Below are positions 48,946 to 59,957 of a stretch of 64,000 nucleotides of DNA, piece by piece; the stretch's first letter is position 1; each line of letters opens with the position of its first letter. A program made the position numbers and the translations under genes. This DNA comes from Chaetoderma sp. LZ-2023a (lineage: Eukaryota > Mollusca > Caudofoveata > Chaetodermatida > Chaetodermatidae): assembly GCA_034401795.1 (NCBI GenBank), contig CM067370.1:65667688-65731687 (forward strand), in the 5' to 3' direction. Under the pieces are notes generated by a model. That model was given only the letters and a program-made list of their open reading frames with translations. It was not told the DNA's origin and made no database searches.

Positions 48946-51430
48946 CACTTCAAGAGTATACTTACCTCCCTAATACTCTTTAATATTGCTAAATATCGGC
49001 TTTCATTCAATAAAAACTCAGATTAAAAAAGATAGGTACCTCTACTGGGCAGGTAGTCAGGTGACAGTCTGGCGGATGCTAGCCCCAACCACCACGCATG
49101 CGCAGACTAGTCCTTCCTCTTTGCTAATTTATTGGCAGAGAGTCTACATGCGACTTTTGGCTTTTAGAATTTCTAAGCTAATTTTCATTCTAAAATAGAA
49201 AAGTTCAAGTGTATTATTACAAGAAATCATGTCTGAGCATGCTTCATCTCCAGAGGAGGGCCCAGGACCGAATAATTCTACTACACTTTAGCGAGTTTTG
49301 TTCCATTGTAATGTGTTTCCGGGATTCACGTTTAATGTGTTAAGCTCCTAAAAAACAGGTTTATTTCTATTATGGCGCTATGAAATACTAATCTCTCTGT
49401 GTTTATGTCCACAGGTATCTATCTATGATTGTATAAGACAGGACATCGTCAGAGGGTTTGTTTTTCTCTCCACCAAGGTTCCATTTCCTACTAACATTGT
49501 TAGGTAATCTAACCAAAAATCTATGCCCAGAAGGTCTTCTCACTTTGCCCTCTTGGTCCACTTCCTTCCCCTTATAGGTGGAGAGAGTTAAGAGGTCATA
49601 GAGTTGGTGGAGCTTCCAGTTCATCAGATCGGATGGTTTGTCTATGCTAGACTTCAATAGAAACATCGCCTAACATTAAAGGGTGATGGGCCTGACTATA
49701 GCCTCAAGCCTAACTCTATTGCTGGTTATAAATCAGCTTTAATGTCAGTTATCCCTTGCTTGGCTAATAGGGGAAGTGATGAAGTAAGTACATTAAATAC
49801 TTTAATTAAAGGTATGGGCAATCTAAGACCAAGGAATCCCCCAGTGATTCTGTCTTGGAGTTTATCTCTAGTGCTTCAGGTACCAGGTGATAAGCCTTTT
49901 GAACCACTTAGTTCCATTTCTATGAAAATGTTGACACTTAAAACTGTAATTTTAATTGCTGCGGCCTCGGCTAGGCTAGAAGTGAAATTCATGCCTTATC
50001 AGCCGAGGCAGACCGTTTTGTGGTTACAGGGGAAGGCCTTAAGCTTCTACCTAGGATTAATTTCATGGCTAAGTATCAGTCTTTGAAATATCCAGGTCAA
50101 CCAATTTTTTTGCCAGCTTTGACTAAATATGATCCTAATTCAAAAGGATGGTGTCCAGTCCGAGCATTAAACCGGTACAGACAACGTACTCAGGAATGGC
50201 GGATGGACCTGTCAGCGTTATGGTTGTCATATATTGATCCCCATGGCAGGGCGTCTAAGGACACCATTTCCAGGTGGATTGTTGAGGGATTCCATTTTGT
50301 CATAAATCCGCCACAGGTAAACAAGTTGACATGGCCAAGGCTCACAGTGTCCGGGGCATAGTGGCTTCCACTGCCCTATTTAATGGGGTCCCTGTGGATG
50401 ACATTATGTCGGTAGCTCAGTGGCACTGTGAGTCAAGTTTTACAGACCATTACCTCTGTGACACCTCGAATCCTCTCGCCTTATCGATTTTGAAAAAATA
50501 ATTTAGGTGTACATTTTTGATGAGGTTTCCTTATTGCTTATATATTTCACAATTAATTAATGGAAGCAACCACGTTTATGGACTGCATCAGTCTTCACCA
50601 CTGGGAAGATGATGTCAGCAGCCAAGTCAACAAGGTCAGTCTTGTTCATGTGTTGTCCATTGTTGATTGTATTGTCACGTTACCCGTTGTTATTAAAATG
50701 GTGATGGTTTGTGTGTTTATGTGGTTCATTATTGAGAGTATACGAAAATGGAGCTTTTTCGTCTCTGTCCTATAGTACATGGCACTTGTACGTAGAGAGC
50801 GTATGGGACATTGAGGTCATTCGAGTCTTCCTCCCAGGAAGGGGGGGGGGGGGGGGGGGGGAGCGCATATGACATTCGGTCATCTCTCATACATCGGTTT
50901 GTGTTATCCGATGGTTTGTCAAATGGTGACTGTGTTTTCACACAGTTTCAGAAGTTTAAGTGCCTTAAACGCGGAAAAGCGTATAGGGAAGAGCTGGTCT
51001 TTTGACCTCACTTCCCTCCCGCCGAATTCCCTGTCGAATTCTGGCAATATCAAAAAGTATTAGGGAGGTAAGTATACTCTTGAAGTGAAATAAACGAAAT
51101 CAAGGATTTCTTTTTTCACGAGAGAGTTGATACTTACCTCCCTAGATATGGACCCGGCCTCTCCACCCCACAGAGGCTCGGTCTTCAGGCTCTTAATAGT
51201 TGCATGTGTGTCAGCCAATAAATTAGTCAGAGGAAGTGCTAGTCTGCGCATGCGCGGTGGTGGGGCTGTCATCCGCCGGACTACACTCTGACTCCCTGCC
51301 CAGTAGGGGCACCTAACTGTTTTAATCTGAGTGTTTTATTGAGTGAAAGCCGATATTTAGCAATATCAAAAAGTATTAGGGAGGTAAGTATCAACTCTCG
51401 TGAAAAAAGAAATCCTTGATTTCGTTGATT
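48944..51430 (+). mobile_element. DIRS copy B2, internally deleted, in STN1 intron 4
   Basis: It starts TTTCACTTCAAGAG like B1 and B3 and ends at the degraded right end TTCGTTGATT. Left repeat 48944-49135, internal complementary region 51043-51150 and right repeat 51220-51430 are present. A deletion near 49697 removes ORF1, the RT and the first part of the recombinase. It is inserted into the Ngaro/PAT-like fragment. A 22-base G run lies at 50838-50860. Same orientation as STN1. Confidence 0.9.
49698..50501 (+). pseudogene. DIRS B2 tyrosine recombinase, truncated and frameshifted
   Basis: The reading starts abruptly at YSLKPNSIAGYKSALMSVIP, in the middle of the B1 recombinase. It passes IAAASARLEVKF, where a small deletion removes the Arg cluster and shifts frame. 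It then reads SLKYPGQPIFLPALTKYDPN and a further frameshift near 50295. The last part has the HSVRG box, QWHCESSFTDHYL with the Tyr codon present, and ends LSILKK at 50501. Not functional. Confidence 0.85.
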
Positions 51431-52656
51431 TTGACTGACTTTTTTAAAAGCTTTTTAAAATCTTCTTTTCCGAGTCTACTTAGGTGATCGTTTCAAAACT
51501 TATAACGGCTATCTAGGCTAACCAAGTTTCTTCAAAGGAACTTTAACGGCCATTTTGAATGACCTAGTTTTAGTGAAAATAACTCCTACAGAACCACTGA
51601 ACGAATTGGACTGAAATTTGGGCTATATGATTTGGGACTAAGGGCCCTTAAAATTGCAAGAGGAGTTGATGCGTAAAGAAACATGGCCACTGTCCTATTT
51701 ACAATTCTGGTCAACTCCTTAGGATTCTACTTATAGGCGATGGCCTTTCTAGTTGAAATGCCTATGTTCCCGGTGAGTGATGCAGGCCCCTTGGGCCTCT
51801 TGTTGTGATATTATTTGAGAAAGGATGGCTATGATTTTTGTTGATCCCTATGTCAAGTCGAGCATGACTCAACATAGCGATCGAAATGGCATCCAGCATT
51901 CACCAAGAATTAGGTAAATATTAGTGTTTTCAATGGACATTCATTCAGAACATGCCATGTTCCTTAAATCCGATCTCAATAAAAACTTTACACATTTGTT
52001 CTATCGCATTATTGCATCCAGTCTCCGTCGTAATAAAGATGATTCTCAAATTTCTTCCATACTTTTATGCAATTTCAACTTCGATTATTTTGTACCAGAG
52101 TTAGAAAAATGGTACATTTATTCAATAGCCAATTAATCTATCATGGCTTATCTGATCTCAATAAAACTTGAGATTTGTTCTCTATCATCATCGCATTCAG
52201 TTTGCATCATTATTGAAATGAATTTCAAAATCTATCTCTATTTTGGATGGTTTAGACTTAGTTTATTTCTGTGTGCAACAAGAACTTCAAGGTTTTTCAA
52301 TGTACATTTAAATCATAAATGGCTTACCCGATCTCAATAAAATGCCCAACCCTATGTGATGCAAGGCTATACCATACCTTAAACGATATGTTAGCATACC
52401 GTACCATATGATAGTAATACTTATTTCATGACACCATCACATATGATGTGTGAATGTGACAAAGCAAAATGGCTTGACATGCAGGATGCAATCCGTCTAA
52501 TTTATTAAGTATCTGAGAACACCAGATAACAATGTTATAGTTATATGCATTTTTTCATCGACTTAAGTCCCGCAAAATGTGTGTGCATGAGCTAAGCTGG
52601 TTGTGGTTGGTCGATACATTGCATGTTACCATGTTCCTTAAATCTAAGCTTCTCAG
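51431..52656. other. End of STN1 intron 4
   Basis: AT-rich, without a gene. Near 51545-51780 there are words of a dispersed repeat (ACTGAACGAATTGGACTGAA, GGGCCCTTAAAATTG) of the kind seen between mollusc genes. ATCTCAATAAAACTT-like words recur near 51975, 52155 and 52330. Confidence 0.5.
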
Positions 52657-52811
52657 CTAAAGTGACTGACCAGATGTATCAGGTGCTGAGGATGACAGAA
52701 CTCCCACTCATCTATCATGCTGTCTATGATCGACCATTCTCTCTTCCTCATAAAGTTTCTAGAGAACTGTTGGCAAATCAGCAAGATGATATTCCAGGCC
52801 AAACTAGCCAG
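52657..52811 (+). CDS. STN1: STN1 exon 5 (OB-to-winged-helix connection)
   Basis: The acceptor is AGCTTCTCAG|CT and the donor CCAG|GTAAAA; the exon enters in phase 1 and leaves in phase 0. It encodes MYQVLRMTELPLIYHAVYDR and then PFSLPHKVSRELLANQ. The M.ELP.IY..VYD.PF block is diagnostic for STN1. The upstream intron holds the Maverick, the Ngaro/PAT-like fragment and DIRS B2, yet the phase is kept. Confidence 0.93.
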
Positions 52812-52929
52812 GTAAAATATTTATGCTTTTAATAAACATACAGCTAGAGATACATACAAATTGGTATTAAACAGAAATTAGAGCTAAGCTCCGCTAACTT
52901 TTTTCCCCATGTTGAAATTAATTTATATA

Positions 52930-53230
52930 CTTTGAATCCTAAATTCAAGAATCCCAATTTCAAGGTAACTATACAGGTTAGCTGTTGGATATTTTGAAGC
53001 TAATTTCACTTGGTGAGGTGGCAGCAACAGCCCCAAGTCAATTTAGTTTCAAAATATTCAACAAAATGTTTATTAAATAGTTAAGACATACTATTCGTAC
53101 ACTTGATGGACTATTCAATGTACACGATGTACCGACATGTAGATGCATCATTGATTAAGCATTTTGATTGCGGTGTCAGCCTGCATGTGACGTAATTGAT
53201 TATAACGTCATATACTCCAGTGACAGCTCA
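52930..53230. repeat. Interspersed repeat, third copy, in STN1 intron 5
   Basis: Shares TACAGGTTAGCTGTTGGATATT, TTTCAAAATATTCAACA, TTATTAAATAGTTAAGACAT and GTCAGCCTGCATGTGACGTA with 17720-18020 and 26720-26925. Confidence 0.5.
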
Positions 53231-54471
53231 TACCTATCCATAGAGGAATCCATTTCTAGCCCATCTTACTTCAGGAGAATATTTCCCATGAAGACCACTT
53301 TAGGTATAAAATCTTATATCGAGCTGGTTCTATAATGCAGAATAAATTAGGAGCCTTTCCCTTTAAGACAGGCAACCTGCTGTCATACCGAACTGGCTAC
53401 AGTGCCAGGCCTAATGCGCGGTGGAATGATATGTCAAACTTAATGTGTTTGTGGACAAGTTTACCATGTGTCAACAAAGTTCGAAATATTCCTTGCAAAA
53501 AATACCTTCCTAGTCTGTAATGAAATTCTGGATTTGTTGGAACTTGGAACTGCAGGAGTCAGGTGTGTCGGTTCTAATTTCGCTGATGACTTGGTAGAGT
53601 CAGTGATCTTCATTCATTGTCTTGTACCATTCATGTCTTATTTAAAGTCATTTCAACTTGTAATTATATCAACACTTTAGGTCATTTTACCACACATTCA
53701 ACGTCTTAATTATCAAATCCCTGTCCTCGGGGTCAATTGTTTCATGAGGATTTTAGGGATTTACTAAAGTCAGCCATAAGATCTCTAGAGAACATGAAAG
53801 CCTCATCAATCTGGAATTTCATTGGAGCTGCGCAGGCGTCACTGCATTACATTTTGAGTTTAGATATGAAATTACACTGACATAATGCTAGTTTTTATTT
53901 CAGTTCGACAGAATGTGGTAAAAACAAGGTTTGTATTTAGTGTTGTCCTGAAGCAATAAGATTAGGAAAGTATTTGAAAATTTCAGTGATGAACGTCGTC
54001 TTCTGAGCCACCATTATACTTTGATATTGGTAGCCGCCATTATTTGGGATTCTATTGTTGTCATGCAAAGCCCAGTATAAAACTATTCCGATAACGCTAA
54101 TGAAAGTCAGTGTACTGTTGGCCTCTGAGATGAGCGGATCTACTTGTATAGCATGTAGTAAGTGTATAGTAGTTTGATTTTAATTGTGTATTACCTATGT
54201 GAAATGTGCTAGGCTAAATATTCTTATAGCAATTTGACTGAAAATAGTTGCTGGCTATAGGAGCAACAACGTTCCATCAAATTATTTGAGAAATGATCAG
54301 CAGGTAATGCAAGTGCCACTGTCTAACATCTTGAAAACAATTTGACGGAAAATTGCTTTCCAACAACTCAGTCAAATTGTTTTCAAAATAATCAGCAGGA
54401 CTTTCAATGTAGTAACACATTCTGAATATAAATCGAACAATTCAATTTACAGTCGTTGCTGAATAAAGCCA

Positions 54472-55190
54472 GGTTTTCACGATCAGATTTATCTGATAGA
54501 CAAATTTGAAGCAAAAATCTGACGCTGTAGCGCAAATCTGATGAGTGTTTAGACCATCAGATTAATCTGACAGACTAATCTGTCAGACAAATCTGATGAA
54601 ATAATCTGATGCCGTAGTGAGAATCTGAATAGCGTTTAGATGATCAGATTAATCTGTCAGAATAATCTGGACATCAGACAAATCTGAGGAAAAAATCTAA
54701 TGAATAAATCTGAAGAAAAAATATAGCGTCATTGACATTGCTAAGTGGGTAATGACATCAATCAGCATTGCCAAAGGTGGCAGCAGACAATATGGCCCAC
54801 CTGCTATGGACAGTATCACCGTCTGCTTTCTCTGTTTAACGAGTCCCACAAACAAATCTCCTGCCTTTCAATTATGAACCTCTGATTTTACCTCTTATTA
54901 AAATCACCACACATTTGAAGTGCATTTTGCTTGCTGGCTGATGACGTATTTAAAGCACGTATTCTGATTGGCCACGCCTTCAGACAAAACCTGAAGAAAT
55001 TGAACCCATCCAACTTCAGATTCAGTTTCAGACTTCAGATTTTTGGTTTACACGGTCAGATTTTATCGAATTCGACAAATCTGAAGACCCGTCAGATTTG
55101 CCTCCAGACATCAGACTTCAGACATCAGTCTTCAGATTTTATCGAATTTGACAAATGTGATCAAATTATCTGATTGTGAAAACTGGCCGT
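54472..55190. mobile_element. Non-autonomous DNA element rich in AATCTGA words
   Basis: The ends GCCAGGTTTTCACGATCAGAT and, read inverted, GGCCAGTTTTCACAATCAGAT are terminal inverted repeats. Both subterminal regions are dense arrays of AATCTGA/TCAGATT words, at least twenty in all. They are separated by about 290 bases of unrelated sequence. No transposase is present and no clear target duplication is seen. Confidence 0.65.
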
Positions 55191-55836
55191 AAGGGAGCAC
55201 CAACTTTATCAAATTCTTCGCATAATAATCAGTTTTTTTACCTTGACTTAATCCATACCTGTTAACTTTTCTGTATGGGCGATGCTAACCAAACTTGAAT
55301 TATAGCTTTATGACTGCATTTCTATCAATAGTACAATGTATTTATCCGATTCCTCTATATATTTTCTGCTCAGGGACTTTGTTATTTCTGGTTATGCTTT
55401 GTGTTTACCACGACTTAGTCCATAATAGTTAACCTTTCTGCTTAGCTCAGCTCCAGCTAAATTATCAAGCTTATAGTAACCAAGCTTCATCTATAGCCTT
55501 ATATATGTACAAAGATATCTAACAGGCGAGCTGCATGTTTGCACTACAACCACATTTCTAGTTTCATGTTGTGATCATCCACGCCAAAATTTTTTTACTG
55601 TTCCCTTGCTTTTTTGATATACAAAAATAATTATGTAGTCCTACCACTACCAGCTTCATCTCAATTTGACAACAAATATATACAGACATGACACAATTAT
55701 TTCAAAGTTAGTTTGAGTGGAATCTGTTGTTGCACTGCCTTAACTTTTTGGGAGCAGGTGGCGGGTCCCTACATTTGAATTTTAATGCAATCCATTTTAA
55801 TCTAATGTGTTTTATGTTATCGGTTTGATAATACAG

Positions 55837-55974
55837 TGGACATTAGCTAAGCAGCTGACTAAAACTGTGAGAGGCCATTTGCAGAACAGAGGTTTAACAG
55901 AGGTGTGTCTTGAGGATTTAATACAGAATTGTAAAATCAAAAGAAGCTATGGAGCACTACCAAACATTGACAAG
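55837..55974 (+). CDS. STN1: STN1 exon 6 (first winged-helix domain)
   Basis: The acceptor is GATAATACAG|TGG and the donor CAAG|GTCAGT, phase 0 on both sides. The 46 codons read WTLAKQLTKTVRGHLQNRGL and end GALPNIDK. They correspond to the helix after the linker and the start of the C-terminal winged-helix region of STN1, which is poorly conserved. Assignment rests on position, phase and the helical pattern. Confidence 0.8.
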
Positions 55975-56099
55975 GTCAGTGATAAATAACAAGTTCAGTC
56001 TCTTGCTTGAATCAAAGATCGGCTATTTAATGATTACAGGACGGTTGCTGAAGGAAATGTGTTTTGTGGACAGTGGATGGTTGATCTCTAGCGTCTGTT

Positions 56100-56282
56100 A
56101 TGGTCTTGTTGAATATCGATTTACAGGCCAAGAGAACACAATTTTTGAAAATTTGCCACGATAAACGAGCCAGTCATTCCATTGATAAATTTGCAAAAAT
56201 TGTATTGTCTTGGCCTGTAAATGGACATCCAATAGGCAGATATTTAAATTTTCTTGATGAAATTTGGCCATTAAAGGGTTAA
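56100..56282. repeat. Hairpin MITE, TTAACCCTTTAA family, in STN1 intron 6
   Basis: The hairpin has GATTTACAGGCCAAGAGAA at the left and TTGTCTTGGCCTGTAAATGG at the right. It ends in TGGCCATTAAAGGGTTAAG. It is the best-paired copy of the family here. Confidence 0.6.
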
Positions 56283-57871
56283 GCAGATGAGTGAGTATCG
56301 ATTCAATCAACTGATTTAACCCTTCAACACCTGAAATGCTAATGTCTCAATTTCAAAATAAATAGAGGGAAGTTGTTGAATATTTTGCTGCCAACTCCCA
56401 GAAAAATTAGTTTCAAAACGTTCAACAGCATATATCTTACATCAAAATGAATTTATCATGAATATATCATTAATAATCTTAAAGATCAACTATTCTCTGT
56501 GTATTGCATGTTTTCTAGCCAAGCATCTGGTGGCTACATAACACTGAACCCTGAGACGAGTGACATAAGCCGGTCGCTCCTGCACTTATGTTTAATGTAC
56601 TGGTTGGCAGGCAACACGACGCTTGAGGCCCAGATTGCTTAATAAATGATACTTGCATGTTATATGAATATTGATAATGCCTTTATATTTATATTCTATG
56701 CTGCATGATATACTCAGTCTGGCAAATGTCTTGGTATACATGATTACCGTAATCTTTTATTGGGTACTGCCCACTGCCTAAATAGTGTAAATTTTTCTTT
56801 TGGAAGATACTGTAGACTTTTGGAGGATATTGCTGATTACTGTCAACTTTGGTAGGAAAAATTAGAAAGATGTTGACTGCCTGACATTGAGAAACTGACT
56901 GAAGCAGCCAAGTCCAGTAGCTACTAACATGATTACCTCACTGGGACTATGTAGAATCTACCATGATTGGCTGGAATAATCATGCGAGTTGAACGGCTGT
57001 TGGCTTAGAATACTCAGATTTCTGTATATGGATGGTGACTGCTTCATTACTTCATTAGTTAGGTATGCTGCTTGTTTACCCTGCATTCCATAACTGTATA
57101 GCAGATGCTATGAAAACATCACCTATCAAGATGAATAACTCTTGGACTACCTTGTACCTCAATCAGCTTAATTATACTTGCTTGACTAAGGTTTCACTCT
57201 GTGAATTATATCACAGTAATATTCAATGTGCATCCATTAGCCATATTTAATGATTGATTTACTCTCAACCATTAAACTTCAATACTTTGATCATTTGGAT
57301 TGAAAGGAGTAAACTGTTAAAAAGTAAATAGGACAATAATGACAATATCTGCCTGTAAAACCAGCTCCTACACCATGAAATGTGACAGTCACTAGTATAT
57401 ATGATACGTCAGCTATATTAGATAATCACTACTCTTTGACCCTACTAACCATTTATGCTATACACTCTTTATGAGTGAGTTTTTGGTCCTCACTGTCGTA
57501 GGCCGCTACAGGCGTTACGAGAGTGAGTAGCACCAAAACATTGTACTCAAATTGATACTCATGTCAACCCTCACCTGAGGTGGAGTTAGTCGAGAATGTT
57601 ACGTTGCATTGAATTGAATAGAACATGCCACATCAACTCATCTACCAGAGAGTAGCTACATGTACATGTACACGTCAGAGTTTTCACACAAACCTTTGCA
57701 TATGTTGTAAAAATACTCTATTTAAGATTGAACGTCAAATTTGACAGGAATTACATGACTAGTTTCAAAATATTCAACAGCTTAGTCTTTTTATAGTATT
57801 GCCTTGAAATTGAGTTTTTGTTAGGTTCAATGTCTACACAAGATTATTAGATTTTTTTAATGTCCTGACAG

Positions 57872-57973
57872 TCCAAGTACAAGCTGAAGTCTCTGCTTGC
57901 AATATGTATCCAGCAACTTGAAGAGGATGGATTTCTCTGCAAGATGTTGTGTGGGTGTGTTGTATCTTATCAG
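57872..57973 (+). CDS. STN1: STN1 exon 7 (winged helix)
   Basis: The acceptor is GTCCTGACAG|TCC and the donor TCAG|GTTAGT, phase 0 on both sides. It encodes YKLKSLLAICIQQLEEDGFL and a short Cys-rich end. This fits the SI...I..LQE.GLV helix of the STN1 winged helix. The next coding exon is not found before 64000. Confidence 0.82.
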
Positions 57974-58099
57974 GTTAGTGTCTAAATTATAAGCAAACAA
58001 GTGATCGAATTCATTTGTTATAATCATGGTTTGGTGGTATATGTATTGATGTACACTGATAAGCTGATTATGAACAGTCTGAGGTATATAAAATCAAGG

Positions 58100-59560
58100 A
58101 CATGATTTTATCAGACAGTTTGGAAATTTGAAATCAGCATACCCAAAAGCCTATATAAAACCAATTTTGGTTTCAAAATCCATCAACTCTATGACCTAAG
58201 AATGCTTCCTGCCAAATATAATTGAAATTGGGTCAGTGGTTCTCGAGAAGACATTTTTAATTTCTCATTGCTGTAGGATAGAAGTTTTTGGCAGGAAAAA
58301 CATCCAATATGGCCGCCAAACGGTTTATTCAATAATTTTGAAAATGGAAATAGGAAATAGGCATACCCAAATACCTATATAAAACCAATTTTGGCTTCAA
58401 AATCCATCAAATAAAAGATCCAAAATGGCTGCCAAACATGCTATATTTGGATTAGTTTACGGCAGCCATGTTTTTTTATGTATCTGTTTCCCATAAACAA
58501 ACTTTAATTGCCCGTAGTCCTAATCATATCTCCCAAATCTTGTCCTGATTCATTCAGTGGTTCTGGAGAGGAAGTCCTTTTCGCAAAAATTACCTCATTA
58601 AACGAGGGCCGCCTAAAGTATTTAGCCAATCAAATTCCCTTGTACAAACTTGGTTCAGCTGTTGCTATAGCTGATATTTCATGGGTTTTAAATCTATCCT
58701 CCAATCCATTTCGGAGAATAATTTAGGTTTCTAAAAATCAACAAACATCCAGGATGGCTGCCAGTTAAATTGGCCGATCAACTTTGTTTGGACAAATATA
58801 ATTGAAATCGGGCCAACGGTTCTTGAGAAGACCTTTTAAATTTCTTATTGCTTTAGTATGGGAATTTTTACCTAGGTAAAGATCCAAGATGCCCGTCAAA
58901 CTGTTTATTTGACAGTTTTGAAAGTGGAAATTGGAAATCGGCATACCCAAACACCTATATAAAACCAATTTTGGCATCAAAATCCATCAAATAAAAAATC
59001 CAATATGGCCGCCAAGCATGCTATATTTTGAATGGTTTACAGCCAACATGTTTTTTGATGTATCAATTTCCCTTGAACAGGCTTTAATTGTCCTTAGTCC
59101 TAATCATATCTTTCAAATTTCACTCACCTTATCCACAAGGATCATGCCAGCTTTTAATTGTCGTTAGTCCTAATCATATCTCTCAAATTTCATCCCGATC
59201 CATTCAGCAGTTCGGAAGAGGAAGTCCTTTTCACAAAAACTACATTATCCAAGATGTCCGCCGAAGTATTTGGCCATTCAACTTCCCTTAGCAAACTTGG
59301 TTGAGCTGTTGCCCTAGGCGATGTTTCATGTGTTTTGAATCGATCCCCCAAGCCGTTTCGAAGAATTTAAAGTTTCTAAAACTCGGCCAAACTCCAGGAT
59401 GGCCACCGGTTAAATTGGCCGATCGACTTTGTTTGAACAAACTTTGATCTCTATGCGCTAAGGATGCTTCCTACCAAAATATAATTGAAATCAGCCCAGT
59501 GGTTCTTGAGAAGAAGTCGTTTAAAGAAAAGGTTGACGGCCAGATTGGCGGTCGCCATAG
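58100..59560. repeat. Diverged tandem repeats after STN1 exon 7
   Basis: Units begin near 58130, 58353 and 58931 with GGCATACCCAAA.ACCTATAT followed by AAAACCAATTTTGG and CAAAATCCATCAA. The last two are 578 bases apart and align over most of that length (CATGCTATATTT, TTTAATTG.CC.TAGTCCTAA, GGAAGTCCTTTTC). Frames inside, such as 58508-58726, are repeat shadows. Confidence 0.7.
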
Positions 59561-59599
59561 CATAATCTCACTTGACCATTCTGACCTGGTGAGCTAAAA

Positions 59600-59710
59600 A
59601 CTAACTTAATTGTCGGCAGCGATTTCAATCTACCAGATATTGAATGACCTAGCAGACAGGTTACTGGTCATCACTACCAAGGGCACCAGTCTGAGTAACT
59701 CATCAATAGA
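59600..59710 (+). mobile_element. Possible LINE endonuclease remnant
   Basis: One frame reads IVGSDFNLPDIE near 59607-59644, like the GDFN.PD motif of LINE endonucleases. Nothing else of a LINE is clear around it. Confidence 0.3.
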
Positions 59711-59730
59711 GCTGACGACCTGTCCATTAA

Positions 59731-59957
59731 CGCTTTAACCCTTACATATTTCCAAGAAAATAAGAAAAAATTTCTCATAGAAAATGTTCATTTGCAGACC
59801 AAAAGAAATGTGTTATTGAAAATTTATCACTGGAATGACTGGCTCAGTTATCAAGACAGTCATTCCAGTGATAAATTTTCAAAAATACTCCTCATGGTCT
59901 GCAAATGGACATTTCTCAAGACTACTGCAGAGGCCGTTTTGGCTGATATGAGTGTTT
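59731..59957. repeat. Hairpin MITE, TTAACCCTTTAA family, after STN1 exon 7
   Basis: CTTTAACCCTTACATATTTCC at the left. The core arms are TTCATTTGCAGACCAAAAG and its inverse near 59892, with CACTGGAATGACTGG and CCAGTCATTCCAGTG arms in the centre. A nearly complete copy. Confidence 0.6.

Larger units (their letters stand above)
6333..57973 (+). other. STN1: STN1 gene span (CST telomere complex subunit), 3' end not in window
   Basis: STN1 is the OB-fold subunit of the CST (CTC1-STN1-TEN1) complex. It binds telomeric single-stranded DNA with TEN1 and stimulates C-strand fill-in by DNA polymerase alpha-primase in the nucleus. Seven exons carry the family's blocks in order: WGLDHIFYTFNKLYI, NHPIYRVDIAGTVV, VDDGTGVLSCTCWK, LGDFVHVRGRLQIFRE, MTELPLIYHAVYDRPF, then two winged-helix exons. 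Exon lengths 178, 96, 66, 156, 155, 138 and 102 join without a stop into 297 codons. Vertebrate STN1 is about 370 residues, so about 70 C-terminal residues are missing, presumably beyond 64000. Introns 1-6 are 1.8, 9.9, 9.1, 25.0, 3.0 and 1.9 kb and hold most of the transposons. The intact frame argues for a working gene. Confidence 0.92.

Noticed and set aside
54931..55173. 80-codon frame
   Set aside because: It is coded by the AATCTGA-rich arm of a non-autonomous element.
58508..59291. Frames of 67-78 codons
   Set aside because: They recur in each unit of a diverged tandem repeat and have no start or splice context.
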